DNA from: Bifidobacterium minimum
Lineage (GTDB): Bacteria; Actinomycetota; Actinomycetes; Actinomycetales; Bifidobacteriaceae
Length of the DNA stretch: 64,000 nucleotides
Direction: 5' to 3'
Assembly: GCF_000741645.1 (NCBI RefSeq)
Contig: NZ_JGZD01000009.1
Location: 558,001 to 622,000 of the forward strand
Part shown: positions 47,497-56,640 of the stretch, piece by piece
Numbering within the stretch: the first letter of the stretch is position 1
Layout of the letters: each line of letters opens with the position of its first letter
Program-made: the position numbers and the translations under genes
Notes under the pieces: generated by a model
Database searches by the model: none
Told to the model about the DNA's origin: nothing
The model's input: the letters and a program-made list of their open reading frames with translations, nothing else

Positions 47497-47884
47497 CGTT
47501 CACGCCGGCGGTGTCATCGGCGACGTGTGCGGATCGGACGCAGCTGATCGCCGCCGGTCTCAGCCGAGCGTTGCCGAACGCATCGTTGTCGTGCGCAGCG
47601 GATGGGACGGGGTGGAATCGGCGACGGGGAGCGCTCGTGATTATCGAATCTGACATAACGTGCATTATCGGCGATTGACTTTGCAAGGAAAGAGGAGCGC
47701 GCATCGGACGTTCAGACCGGCGTAACGAATGTCCAATCACGAATGTCCAGGACGGAACGGCGGAGCCCATCCCACCGGAGCCCATATCAGGGAATACACT
47801 CACGCCGCGAAATTCATGAGCGGAACATGCGAGCGGAATACGCGAGCTTGGGAAATGCCTACGAAAATGTCTACGTGGAAATGC
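47497..47884. other. Convergent intergenic region with short duplications
   Basis: About 390 bases between convergent genes. Direct repeats: ACGAATGTCCA at 47725 and 47739 (period 14), CGGAGCCCAT at 47761 and 47776 (period 15), and AAATG(C/T)CTACG units at about 47854-47890. A good AAGGAAAGAGGAG sequence near 47690 has no start codon at the right distance. No gene is supportable; open frames here are short and unlike coding sequence. Confidence 0.5.
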
Positions 47885-48613
47885 CTACGATCGGAAATAC
47901 TCGCTCACGGCCGCAGACAGCTCATTGACCCCGGCGATGATCCGATACGCGCCATGGTCGTGCAGTTCGCCGGACTCCGCATATCCCCATCCGCAGCCCA
48001 GGCAATCCAGACCGCAAAGGCGCGCGCCATCGGCGTCCGTCCAACGATCTCCGACCATCAACGCCCTGTCCCCGGAGGCCTTATCGAATGACATCATATC
48101 GAAGGCGTAGCTAATGACCCGATCCTTCGTGATGCGCGACGAGTCCCGGCTGGCGCCATATATCCCATCGACGAGACGATCCAGACCGAAATGCTCGCAA
48201 ATCGGTCTGGCCTGATATTCGGGTTTGCATGTGGCGACGGCAAGAACGAACCCCTGCTCGCGAAGGCGTCGAAGCTGCTCGGGGATTCCGGGATACACGG
48301 AGTTGGCCAGACAGCCCGGAACCTTGTGCCCCGGGTGCAGTGGATCCTCGAACACGGCCTCGTCGGAATAGTATCGGCGGTATATGGCGACGGCTTCGTC
48401 AAGACGATCCTCGGGGACGTTGTTGCGCCGCATCGACTCGCTGATCGCGGGACCGATGAATCTGCGCATCTCCGCCATGTCGGGGACCGGCACGCCGATC
48501 CTCTGCATGGCCTTCCGCGCGCTGGCGATGATTCCAGGGTCGGACTTCGTGAGAGTACCGTCAAGATCCAAAAGGACGATGCGCCGCTGGTGTGTGATCG
48601 GAGACAATGCCAT
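47885..48613 (-). CDS. HAD-family hydrolase, phosphoglycolate phosphatase-like
   Basis: Haloacid dehalogenase-type phosphatase. Motif I DLDGTLTKSD (nucleophile D), motif II in AVATCKPE, motif III lysine in ITKDRV and motif IV MVGDRWTDADGA are all present, with a helical cap after motif I. 242 residues. AAGGAAG precedes the ATG. Close to Gph/PpaX types, but the substrate cannot be read. Confidence 0.85.
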   Translation of the reverse strand: MALSPITHQRRIVLLDLDGTLTKSDPGIIASARKAMQRIGVPVPDMAEMRRFIGPAISESMRRNNVPEDRLDEAVAIYRRYYSDEAVFEDPLHPGHKVPGCLANSVYPGIPEQLRRLREQGFVLAVATCKPEYQARPICEHFGLDRLVDGIYGASRDSSRITKDRVISYAFDMMSFDKASGDRALMVGDRWTDADGARLCGLDCLGCGWGYAESGELHDHGAYRIIAGVNELSAAVSEYFRS

Positions 48614-48740
48614 GGTTCGTGGTGCTTCCTTGTATTAAGCCGGCCTATGATCAGGTCGGCTATGGGGATATCGTTCCACCGCTTGCTTTTGCCGTATGCG
48701 TCGCATTCCATCGAAGGTTTGCGCCGAGGACGGTCTCCTC

Positions 48741-49088
48741 CTACTCGTAGTCGGGGATCCACCCGTCATGATGCATGGCCAGACGCTTGTCGAGCAGCGC
48801 CTTCAGCTCATCCTCGCTGCGTCGTTCCAGAAGCATGTCCCAATGGGTTCTGGTCGGCTTGACGATATCGTCGGCGACCTCATTGGATTCGTCCTCGCGA
48901 TGCGCCGTCGACCCGCAGCGGCACTCCCACTCGTTGGGAATCTCCGCGCCTTCGGCAAAGGGAAGGATGGTCCGGTGGCCCTTCGGACAAATGAACGACA
49001 CCTCCGTGCGTGCCGCGAAATCAACGTTGTCGTCGGATTCCAACGACTTGGCCCCGATGCTCATACCGCGCAGGCTGCGCTCCGCCAT
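48741..49088 (-). CDS. rbpA: RNA polymerase-binding protein RbpA
   Basis: Actinobacterial transcription factor that binds the principal sigma factor and stabilises the open promoter complex. N-terminal SLRGMSIGAKSLESDDN, then a zinc-ribbon-like beta barrel (FICPKGHRTILPF, WECRCG) and the sigma-interacting helix near the end (HWDMLLERRSEDELKALLD). 115 residues from the ATG at 49088, which has AAGGAAGG upstream. The frame runs on to 49241 but through the hairpin behind the helicase gene. Confidence 0.9.
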   Translation of the reverse strand: MAERSLRGMSIGAKSLESDDNVDFAARTEVSFICPKGHRTILPFAEGAEIPNEWECRCGSTAHREDESNEVADDIVKPTRTHWDMLLERRSEDELKALLDKRLAMHHDGWIPDYE

Positions 49089-49197
49089 CTTGTCTGCCTT
49101 CCTTGTCGCGGCCGATGCGAAACATGCGAACCATGCATCGCTGCCGCACATACAATACCATTGTCCAAGGTATCGAACACTTCGGACGTCGACGTTC

Positions 49198-49232
49198 TTC
49201 CCATCGTTCTCGCAGGCTGAGAACGATGGGAA
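49198..49232 (-). terminator. 14-bp perfect hairpin after the helicase gene
   Basis: TTCCCATCGTTCTC (49198-49211) and GAGAACGATGGGAA (49219-49232), loop 7 bases, 10 bases past the helicase stop. No U-run. Confidence 0.6.
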
Positions 49233-49242
49233 TGCGGCCATG

Positions 49243-51774
49243 TCAATCGACGCCGGAATACGCCACCACTCCCCTGTTCACGCGGTCGCGTGCCTGACGG
49301 ATTATTGCGGGGTCCATGGCGGGGATGAGCCCGGAACCGGAGCCGCACGCCTCGAGCATCTGGCCCAGAAGATCCGACAAGCGCTTCATGGATCTGACGA
49401 AATCCCCTCCGGTGATGTCGCTGTGCTCCAGCACCATAGACAGAGGCGCTCCCCCGGTCCAGTCATAGACGATGTCGCATATCGAGAAGTCCACCGGCAG
49501 CGACTTATCAAGCCCGTGATCGACGCATAGGGAATCTACTTCTCCCCAGACATCCATAATCCCTTTGCTGGTTCTGGACACGGGGCCGTCGTCGCCGCCC
49601 GGAAAACGACGCGGCTCACCGTCACCACTCCGGCGGGGCTCGTAGATCAGGGACGATACCACGGCGGCGAGCTCACGGTACCCCAGTCGATCGAACACGC
49701 CACGCGTCATCAACTCGGCTAGCAGAAGATCGCGCTCGCTATAGAGCCGACGCAGCATGTCCCCCTTGGGAGTCAGCCGCAGCGATGCGCGCGCGCCCCT
49801 GATCGACCGATGCACGTAGCCCAGGGACTCCAGGACATCGCATATGCTGTCGAATTCGTGGGCGACGGATCCGGTTCGGTTGTCGTACGCCTCGGTGGCC
49901 CGATCGAGCTCGCGCGACTCTCGGATCCAGCGGTGCCCCCATACCAGATGCCGATCCAGATCGGGACAGGAACGGCAGGGGTGGTCGTGCTCGCGGCGTT
50001 TGAGCGTGGCGATACGTTCGTCCAGACGGCGGAAGGCCTCCGAGCGTTCCGCATCCGTCCGGAACGCCCGGCGTTTGAGGGCGCGTCGGTCGTCCTTCTG
50101 CGCCGTGCTGAGATCCCGTCGTATCTCCATATAGTCGCGGAAATCCCCGTGCGAACATGCGAAGGCCTTCTTGTACGATGCGATGGCGTCGCCAAGGCGA
50201 TTGATGCGGGCCTCCAACGCCTCCGCCGAACGGTTGGCCTCCCACTGGGCAAAACAGTGGTCCAGGGTCGAGCGCGCCGTGGAATAGTCGCTGTAGTTGA
50301 GCAGGTTGACCGCCATGTTGAAGGTCGGACGGAAACTCGAATGCAACGGGTAGACGCGCGTGCTCGACAGCGCGGCCATCGTCGAGGGGAGGAAGCGCTC
50401 ATGGTCGACCACGACCGCATGCCCTATCGAATCGACGCCGCGCCGGCCCGCGCGTCCGGTCAGCTGCGTGAATTCTCCGGGAGTGAGCGCGACATGCCCG
50501 GTTCCATCGTATTTCTCGAGCCTCTCGATGACGACGCAGCGGGCGGGCATGTTCACGCCCAGAGCCAAGGTTTCCGTCGCGAACACCATGCGCACGAGGC
50601 CCATCTCGAAGAGGCGCTCGACGATCTGGCGGAACAGAGCGATCATTCCCGCATGATGCGGGGCGAATCCCGCCTCCACCGCGAATCTGAAACGGGGGAA
50701 GCCAAGAGCCCTGAGATCCTCGTGCGAAAGCTGCCCGTCAACCATGTCGTCGACGATCCGACGGATTCTCTCCGATTCGTCGTCCGTCGTCAGCTTGAGT
50801 CCGGCGGAAAGGCACTGCTCCACGGCCTTGTCGCATCCGGTGCGGGAGAAGATGAAGTAGATTCCGGGCAGAAGATCCAGGAAGTCAAGCTCATCGACCA
50901 CGGCCCAGCGGCGGGGGGTGTGACGATGGACGGTATCGCGTCCTCCGCCATGTGCTCCATGACGGGACCGATCGGATCTGCTCCACGGACGGCGTTCCGT
51001 GGCCTGACGGTCAAGTCGTTCCAGCTGACGCGGTAGCCAGGGGTTGAGCTCGTGAGTCTGCTCCCCTCTCGCCGTTCTTTTGTAGAGGTCGATGAGCTCG
51101 GGTTCGTGGGCGTCGTCCTGCTGGATGAGGACATGCTGTTCCAGGGGGACGGGACGGTGTTCGGAGACGATGAGTGCCGTGTCACCCCGCACCGAGGATA
51201 TCCATCCCGAGAAATCCTCGACGTTGGAGACCGTCGCGGACAACGCGACGATGCGTACGGCTGAGGGGAGATGGATGATCACCTCCTCCCAGACGGGGCC
51301 GCGGAAACGGTCGGCGAGATAGTGGACCTCGTCGAGGATGACGTACCCCAGAGAGTCCAGTGACGAGGATCGCTCATAGAGCATGTTGCGCAGGACCTCG
51401 GTTGTCATGACGACGATTCCGGCATCGGGGTTGACTGCGGTGTCCCCGGTGAGAAGCCCGACCGACTCCTGGCCATACGTATCGACGAGGTCATGGTACT
51501 TCTGGTTGCTCAACGCCTTGATCGGCGTCGTGTAGAAGGCCTTCACGCCCCGATGTCGGGCGAGGTACACCGCGAAATCGGCAATGATGGTTTTCCCTGC
51601 CCCGGTGGGCGCCGCCACCAGAACGTTGGAACCCGATTCCAGCGCGTCGTTGGCGTTGATCTGGAAATCGTCCAGATCAAAGGGGAATGATTTCGCAAAT
51701 CGTCCGGATAGCGTGGCGTCGTGACGTTGGCGTCTGATGAATGACCTATATCTTTCGGCAGGCGATGCTGTCAT
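49243..51774 (-). CDS. helY: Ski2/Mtr4-like DEAD-box RNA helicase (HelY type)
   Basis: ATP-dependent RNA helicase of 843 residues. RecA1: Q-like FPFDLDDFQINA, Walker A APTGAGKT (55-62), DEVH box (148-151), SAT (LSATVSN). An arginine-rich insertion of about 45 residues (around 255-300) separates it from RecA2 with APHHAGM and QLTGRAGRRGVD. A long helical C-terminal region with a CRSCPDLDRH motif follows. In mycobacteria helY lies behind pafBC-tatA-tatC; the same order minus tatC is seen here. Confidence 0.88.
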   Translation of the reverse strand: MTASPAERYRSFIRRQRHDATLSGRFAKSFPFDLDDFQINANDALESGSNVLVAAPTGAGKTIIADFAVYLARHRGVKAFYTTPIKALSNQKYHDLVDTYGQESVGLLTGDTAVNPDAGIVVMTTEVLRNMLYERSSSLDSLGYVILDEVHYLADRFRGPVWEEVIIHLPSAVRIVALSATVSNVEDFSGWISSVRGDTALIVSEHRPVPLEQHVLIQQDDAHEPELIDLYKRTARGEQTHELNPWLPRQLERLDRQATERRPWSRSDRSRHGAHGGGRDTVHRHTPRRWAVVDELDFLDLLPGIYFIFSRTGCDKAVEQCLSAGLKLTTDDESERIRRIVDDMVDGQLSHEDLRALGFPRFRFAVEAGFAPHHAGMIALFRQIVERLFEMGLVRMVFATETLALGVNMPARCVVIERLEKYDGTGHVALTPGEFTQLTGRAGRRGVDSIGHAVVVDHERFLPSTMAALSSTRVYPLHSSFRPTFNMAVNLLNYSDYSTARSTLDHCFAQWEANRSAEALEARINRLGDAIASYKKAFACSHGDFRDYMEIRRDLSTAQKDDRRALKRRAFRTDAERSEAFRRLDERIATLKRREHDHPCRSCPDLDRHLVWGHRWIRESRELDRATEAYDNRTGSVAHEFDSICDVLESLGYVHRSIRGARASLRLTPKGDMLRRLYSERDLLLAELMTRGVFDRLGYRELAAVVSSLIYEPRRSGDGEPRRFPGGDDGPVSRTSKGIMDVWGEVDSLCVDHGLDKSLPVDFSICDIVYDWTGGAPLSMVLEHSDITGGDFVRSMKRLSDLLGQMLEACGSGSGLIPAMDPAIIRQARDRVNRGVVAYSGVD

Positions 51775-51795
51775 GGTCCTGGTGGGTCCTCTCCC

Positions 51796-52227
51796 CTACT
51801 GGTGTCGTCCATCGCGCGCATCGGACACAGTGGAGGCCTTCCGGGTCGACGCGCGATCCATGGGCATCGGCGCCGAGGAGGGTTCGAAACCGGTGTCCGT
51901 GAGGGACTCCGGGATGGATGTGCGGTCCCAGTTCCGCCATATGCGGCGATGCATCATATGGTTCCGAGCACGTCGACGTTCGATGTCGATCCGGGTATCC
52001 TCGTATCGGCGTGCCACCTGCGACAAGGGAAGAGCGAAGGATGCGGTATGGCCGGCATCCGTGGCCGCGCCCGGATCGTTCATGGCGTCGACGGCCGATG
52101 AGATGGCCGAGACGGTTCCGCCCATCGACCGCAACGCGGACAGCCCGCGGAGGACGGCGTAGACGCATCCGGCGACAAAGATAGCAATCGCGGCGATGAT
52201 CAGAACCAGCCACATCCACCATGTCAT
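51796..52227 (-). CDS. Single-span membrane protein at the tatA position
   Basis: 143 residues: one N-terminal membrane helix (WWMWLVLIIAAIAIFVAGCV) followed by a short basic segment (LRGLSALRSMGG), an amphipathic-looking stretch and a charged R/E-rich tail with SIPESLTDTG. No family recognised. It lies between pafBC and helY, where other actinobacteria carry tatA and tatC; the overall shape (short N-terminal span, then amphipathic helix) recalls TatA, but the FG hinge motif is absent and no tatC is present. ATG at 52227 has AAGGAG upstream. Confidence 0.65.
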   Translation of the reverse strand: MTWWMWLVLIIAAIAIFVAGCVYAVLRGLSALRSMGGTVSAISSAVDAMNDPGAATDAGHTASFALPLSQVARRYEDTRIDIERRRARNHMMHRRIWRNWDRTSIPESLTDTGFEPSSAPMPMDRASTRKASTVSDARDGRHQ

Positions 52228-52250
52228 GGTGAATCTCCTTTTCCCGTTCC

Positions 52251-54185
52251 CTAGTCGACGTCGGATGCCGCGGACGCGTCCTGCTGCCCGACGCTCAGCT
52301 CGCGCTGGGCCCGTGCCACGATCATGGTCCGAAGGGTCTGCGGAGCCACCGATACGATATGCCGCGCATGCGAGATGCAGAAGGCCACGAACCAGGAGTC
52401 CGAGGACACCGTGAGATGGACCTTCTCCCCCTCCCCATACTTCTCCACCCGGGCTCCGGGCAGGGTCGAGATGAAGGGCAATCCGCCATGGTCCGTGATG
52501 AACACCGCCGCGGTTCCGTTGTCGAAGCTCCATTTGCGCAGCTCGCCCACCGGAACGTCGGGGATCTGCAGGCTGGTCGTAGGGGTCACAAGCTCCGCAT
52601 GCTCGATCCTGGCGATTCGTAGGACCTGCCAGATGCGGGGAAGACCGTTGGCGCGGTTGATGGTCATATCCGTGGAGACGAGGGGGATCTTGTCCTCCGG
52701 GGCGGCCTGCGCCACATCGGTCCATACTGCGGCATAATAGACGCCCTCGTCCACGAATATCTTCGCCGGCGCGACGAGCTTGCGCCGCGTGCGGCCGGCT
52801 CCATCCGTGTACTCCATGTCCAGAAGGGAGGCCGTGTCGATGGCCTGTTTGACGACGGAGAAGCTGCGTGGCTCAAGCTCATACCCCGTCAGACTCAGCC
52901 ATGGGGTCTCGCCGGGACGCACGTGCTGCCGCAGGCGCAGATAGAGGGACTCCGCCTGGGAGCGCTGCCTATCGGGAAGAAGCGGGGCATGGGCCAGATA
53001 GCTGGCGGATGCGGTCAGCATGCTGAGATACTGCTGGGAGATTCCGGCCAGACGCTCCAACCCCAGAGAATTGGTCGCCGAGACGATTCCCTCGGAATCC
53101 AGAAGCGACCAATCGATGTCGAAGAACTGGCTTCCGGCCATCTCGCCGTCGTCGGACACGGTCGTCAGCGTGTTGATGTCCTTGTGTATCGCAGCCACGG
53201 CGCGACGAGTCTCCTCGGGCGTTCTGGTCGGACCGATGAAACGCTCGGCGAGCTCCGCCAGAGAGAACTCCTCGCCAAGATGGGCGGAGAGGAAGAGCAT
53301 CAGACGCAGCCGTCTGTCGACCTCGCTGCCCGTCTGGAAGGCGGCGGCGTTCTTATGGGCGGACGTCTGCTGTTGGGGGGCATCCCCTTCGTCGCCCTGA
53401 CGGCTGATCGTCGGAGACACCACGGTGTCCCCCTCGTCGCCCTCGCTGGTGTCGGCGAGCGTGATGGTGACCGCGGAGGTGAGACGACGGTGGAAGGCGT
53501 CGACGGCTTCCTGCGGGTTGACGATGGAGGCCCCCGGATGCTCGAGGACGAACATGGCCAGATCGTCCGAATCGGCGTAGGCCACGTTGAGATGCTCCCC
53601 GTCCACATCCACGGTTGCGGCGAAGCGACGTGAATCGATCACCTTGACCAGAGCGTCGGGAATCGTCTGCGTTCCCAGACCGGGTGCGATGGAATCGAGG
53701 CCGAGGCCCGGGGCCGGTGTCTGCGGGACCCGTGGGGTTGTTCGTGAGGACCGTCTCTCCACCGACTCCTGGGATGTGCGCGACGAGATGGACATGGACC
53801 GGGCGAGATAGTTCGCCGCAGCGAGGATGGGAAGATCCTCCTGTTCGAAGCGAAGACGCACGCGGGGCTCGTCGCCGAGCTGAAGACGATACGATGCGAA
53901 ATCTTGTCCTTCGGACTTCGACGAGTACTCCGGCTGACGCGACTCGATGGCGATGCCCATCGCGGCCAGCTTCGCACGATCGCGTTGGAACTGTTTGGCG
54001 AAGGCGGCCTTGGCCGCCTGATCGGCCAGTTCCCCATAGGAGTCGGCATAGGCCTTCACGCGCTGGGCGATCTGTCTTGAGGTGAGCCACTGCGGGAAGG
54101 CCGATGATAGGACGGCCAGAACATCAAGTTCATGCTTTCCCCATTTGTCGGAAAAACGCCGCCTTCCACTGCTTCCCTCTGCCAT
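52251..54185 (-). CDS. pafBC: PafBC-type WYL domain transcriptional regulator (fused)
   Basis: One chain of 644 residues holding two copies of the helix-turn-helix plus WYL architecture that mycobacteria split into PafB and PafC. First half: KHELDVLAVLSSAFPQWLTS HTH (about 20-60) and a WYL-like region. Second half: RRLRLMLFLSAHLGEEFSLA HTH (about 290-330) and a C-terminal WYL core (DMEYTDGAGRTRRKLVAPAK, YYAAVWTDVA). PafBC activates the RecA-independent DNA damage response. A poly-Q/S linker joins the halves. ATG 54185 follows GTGAGGACCA. Confidence 0.85.
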   Translation of the reverse strand: MAEGSSGRRRFSDKWGKHELDVLAVLSSAFPQWLTSRQIAQRVKAYADSYGELADQAAKAAFAKQFQRDRAKLAAMGIAIESRQPEYSSKSEGQDFASYRLQLGDEPRVRLRFEQEDLPILAAANYLARSMSISSRTSQESVERRSSRTTPRVPQTPAPGLGLDSIAPGLGTQTIPDALVKVIDSRRFAATVDVDGEHLNVAYADSDDLAMFVLEHPGASIVNPQEAVDAFHRRLTSAVTITLADTSEGDEGDTVVSPTISRQGDEGDAPQQQTSAHKNAAAFQTGSEVDRRLRLMLFLSAHLGEEFSLAELAERFIGPTRTPEETRRAVAAIHKDINTLTTVSDDGEMAGSQFFDIDWSLLDSEGIVSATNSLGLERLAGISQQYLSMLTASASYLAHAPLLPDRQRSQAESLYLRLRQHVRPGETPWLSLTGYELEPRSFSVVKQAIDTASLLDMEYTDGAGRTRRKLVAPAKIFVDEGVYYAAVWTDVAQAAPEDKIPLVSTDMTINRANGLPRIWQVLRIARIEHAELVTPTTSLQIPDVPVGELRKWSFDNGTAAVFITDHGGLPFISTLPGARVEKYGEGEKVHLTVSSDSWFVAFCISHARHIVSVAPQTLRTMIVARAQRELSVGQQDASAASDVD

Positions 54186-54238
54186 TGGTCCTCACGTATC
54201 GTTAACGTTTCCTTACATCGCGTTCCTTGTGTGAACGC

Positions 54239-54244
54239 ACTATA
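54239..54244 (-). promoter_or_regulatory. Possible -10 element of pafBC
   Basis: TATAGT on the minus strand, about 53 bases before the ATG; a T-run and AT-rich bases nearby contrast with the rest of the window. No clear -35 box. Confidence 0.4.
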
Positions 54245-54360
54245 TTCCATAGTAGAGCTTTTTTTACGCGGCGTCGCGCCATTTCTCCGGCACTGGCGTT
54301 TTTCCGGGTGATTTCATATCGTCCAGCGCGTCACTACGACGTACGCCGTCGGCGGATTCA

Positions 54361-54393
54361 CCGGTCTGGCCCGTCGGTGTGCGACCAGACCGG
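54361..54393 (-). terminator. Hairpin after the UGPase gene
   Basis: CCGGTCTGG (54361-54369) pairs with CCAGACCGG (54385-54393), loop 15 bases, 7 bases past the stop codon. No U-run. Confidence 0.5.
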
Positions 54394-54399
54394 CGACGG

Positions 54400-55827
54400 T
54401 CACACCCAGTTGTCGGGCTCGATGCCCTGCGGACCGACGAATTGGCCGTCGGGAACGTAGCTGGGATGTCCCGGATCGTCGAGATGGGCGTCCCCGTACA
54501 TGACGACGTTGCGTCCGAACGTCCAGTCGCCGTCGATCGTGACCGACCGTGCGGCCGCGAGGGATGGAACGTCGTAGGGGAAGCGCTCGTCGAAATCCGA
54601 GATGTTGCGATAGTACCGGTCGTCCAGCTTGACGTTGGGCAGATTGTAGTCGCCATCCTCCATCTCGAACGAATCCGTGAGATGGAAGCGATCGGATCGC
54701 ATGAGGAAGAGATCATCGGTGGTCTTCACGGGCAGGAAGCGCATCCTGTCGACCTGTACGCTGATGGCGCCGTCGAACAGCGCCATCGCGGCTCCCATGG
54801 CGGTCTCCAGCTGGACTACTTTCTGCGAGGTCGGGTCGGTGGGATCGACGGTCTTGTGGTTGACGATGACGGGAAGGGGAAGAACTCCGTGGTACTCCTC
54901 GAGCTTCTTCTTCAACGCGTCGATTCTGATCCACATGCTGTTCGTGTTGAAGTACGGATGCCGCGAGATGTCCTGCGCGTACGCCTTGTCCTGATCGCGC
55001 ACCTGGGTCATCTCGCGCAGGAGGAGACGACCCGTCCTGCGATCGCGGACAAGGTGTCCGCCCTTGCGGTCCGATTCCGTTCTGATCGCCACCTCGGCCA
55101 TGAATGGCGCTCCGGTGTTCTCGAAGTACTGGGCCAGGGTCCGTGAGGGGCGTGCCCCCAGATTGTCGGAGTTCGAGATGAAGAGGTAGGACATTCCCTG
55201 ATCCAGGAGAATGTCCAGAAGACCGGATTCCCATATCGTCGAGAAGAGATCGCCGTGCCCTGGCGGGCACCACCCGAGCCGGTCGTCGGCCGTGGACGAG
55301 ACGGGGAGACCGGTTTCCTCGACGATTTTGGGCTCCCGATGCTGAATGATCTCGAGAGGGACGGTGTTCTGCGAGAAATGGCGATTCCGGGAGATTCTGC
55401 GCATCGTATCCCTGGACGTGCGGAAGGAGTTCATGAAAGTCACGGGAAGAGGCACGTCGAGACGTGACCGCGCGGTGATCACCTGACCGAGGATGATGTC
55501 GAGGAATCTCATCTGCCGGGCCTTGTGCCGCCGCACCGGCAGCAGCGACTTGGCCTGTTCGAGGCCCATCGAGGTTCCCAGACCGCCGTTGAGTTTGAGA
55601 AACGCGGTTTTGCGGAAGGCCTGGACGGCCTTTTCATGGTCTATGGTTCCGTAGACGTCATGGAAGCTGGGAACGTCGGTGAGGGGCTCGACGTCGTCCT
55701 TGGCTATCACCGTTCCTTCGTTCCCGGAGCGCCAGACGTCGTACATCCTCCTGAATTGTGAGATGGCGGTCTCACTCATTCCGGCGTCACGCATCGTGTC
55801 CGCAGACTTCTCGAATTCGTCGGACAT
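54400..55827 (-). CDS. UTP--glucose-1-phosphate uridylyltransferase, eukaryote-like
   Basis: Makes UDP-glucose from UTP and glucose 1-phosphate, for galactose and lacto-N-biose metabolism and cell-envelope glycans. The nucleotide-binding start is FLKLNGGLGTSMGLEQAKSL; further on WCPPGHGDLFSTI, FISNSDNLGA and a C-terminal left-handed beta helix (SVTIDGDWTFGRNVVMYGDA). 475 residues: this is the UGP/UDP-sugar pyrophosphorylase family, not bacterial GalU of about 300. AGGAGAGGAG precedes the ATG at 55827. Confidence 0.9.
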   Translation of the reverse strand: MSDEFEKSADTMRDAGMSETAISQFRRMYDVWRSGNEGTVIAKDDVEPLTDVPSFHDVYGTIDHEKAVQAFRKTAFLKLNGGLGTSMGLEQAKSLLPVRRHKARQMRFLDIILGQVITARSRLDVPLPVTFMNSFRTSRDTMRRISRNRHFSQNTVPLEIIQHREPKIVEETGLPVSSTADDRLGWCPPGHGDLFSTIWESGLLDILLDQGMSYLFISNSDNLGARPSRTLAQYFENTGAPFMAEVAIRTESDRKGGHLVRDRRTGRLLLREMTQVRDQDKAYAQDISRHPYFNTNSMWIRIDALKKKLEEYHGVLPLPVIVNHKTVDPTDPTSQKVVQLETAMGAAMALFDGAISVQVDRMRFLPVKTTDDLFLMRSDRFHLTDSFEMEDGDYNLPNVKLDDRYYRNISDFDERFPYDVPSLAAARSVTIDGDWTFGRNVVMYGDAHLDDPGHPSYVPDGQFVGPQGIEPDNWV

Positions 55828-55853
55828 GTGGACTCCTCTCCTTCTTCTCGTTC

Positions 55854-55890
55854 GTGGCTACCTAGTGGCTACCCACAGGGCTACCCACGG
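55854..55890. repeat. Short repeats before the UGPase gene
   Basis: GTGGCTACC at 55854 and 55865 and a related GGGCTACCCAC at 55878 (periods 11 and 13). Confidence 0.5.
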
Positions 55891-55952
55891 ATGGCGGCGG
55901 GTGATTGCAGACCGCGGCAGATCATCATGGAGTTCCTTTGCGTCGTATACGC

Positions 55953-55982
55953 GAATGACCGGCGCGATCACGCCGGTCATTC
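55953..55982 (-). terminator. 12-bp perfect hairpin after tRNA-Pro
   Basis: GAATGACCGGCG (55953-55964) and CGCCGGTCATTC (55971-55982), loop CGATCA, 8 bases from the tRNA 3' end. No U-run. Confidence 0.6.
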
Positions 55983-55989
55983 GTCAATG

Positions 55990-56063
<74 letters not shown>

Positions 56064-56089
56064 AACAGTGCACGAGGCACCGAGAGGAG

Positions 56090-56118
56090 ATACTAGCACA
56101 ATTGCGGTCGTTCCTCAA
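56090..56118 (-). promoter_or_regulatory. Promoter of tRNA-Pro
   Basis: On the minus strand TTGAGG (56118-56113), 17-bp spacer, TAGTAT (56095-56090); start expected near 56083, about 20 bases before the tRNA. Confidence 0.7.
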
Positions 56119-56225
56119 CTGCGCGTCATTTCGTGTCGTCATCGCGACGCCGCCATGACGTCGCCGCCACGCCGCCACCGCATGGCCATGGCGGGGCGAA
56201 CCGCAGGGTCCCGGAGGCTCCCACC

Positions 56226-56255
56226 ATCGATACGTGAAGCTATATCGATACGTGA
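56226..56255 (+). repeat. 18-bp-period duplication after der
   Basis: ATCGATACGTGA occurs at 56226 and 56244. Confidence 0.6.
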
Positions 56256-56290
56256 CGCTTTCTGGTCTGTCGGCGACGTAATCCAATGGT

Positions 56291-56640
56291 CTAACGGCGG
56301 CGTTTCTCCCTGACCGTGACCGAGATCTGAAGCGGAGTCCCCTCGAAGCCGAACTCCTCCCGCAACGATCTTTCGATGAACCGTCGGTATCCGTGTTCCA
56401 GGAATCCCGTCGCGAAGATGACGAAACGCGGCGGTCGCGTGGACGCCTGCGTCGCGAACAGGATGCGGGCCTGCTTCCCTCCACGAAGAGGGTGAGGATG
56501 GGCCGATTGCAGCTGCCCGAGGAAGGCATTGAGCTTTCCGGTGGGAACGCGCTGGTCCCATGAGCTCAGCGCCTTCCTCATGGCGTCGGCCAGACGGTTC
56601 GTGTGCCATCCGGTTTTCGCGGACAGATTCACGCGTTGAG
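56291..56640 (-). pseudogene. der: Der C-terminal KH-like domain, out of frame
   Basis: This frame continues the Der GTPase exactly where the main frame breaks: [20 protein letters not shown], then [15 protein letters not shown] and [20 protein letters not shown], ending in REKRRR and a stop at 56291. It has no start codon with a ribosome binding site of its own, so it is part of a frameshifted gene and not a separate one. The domain presents the GTPase to the 50S subunit. Confidence 0.85.

Noticed and set aside
47729..48091. Small plus-strand gene after the FtsR cluster
   Set aside because: The frame consists of short DNA duplications and then runs antisense to the HAD phosphatase gene; no ribosome binding site at a proper distance.
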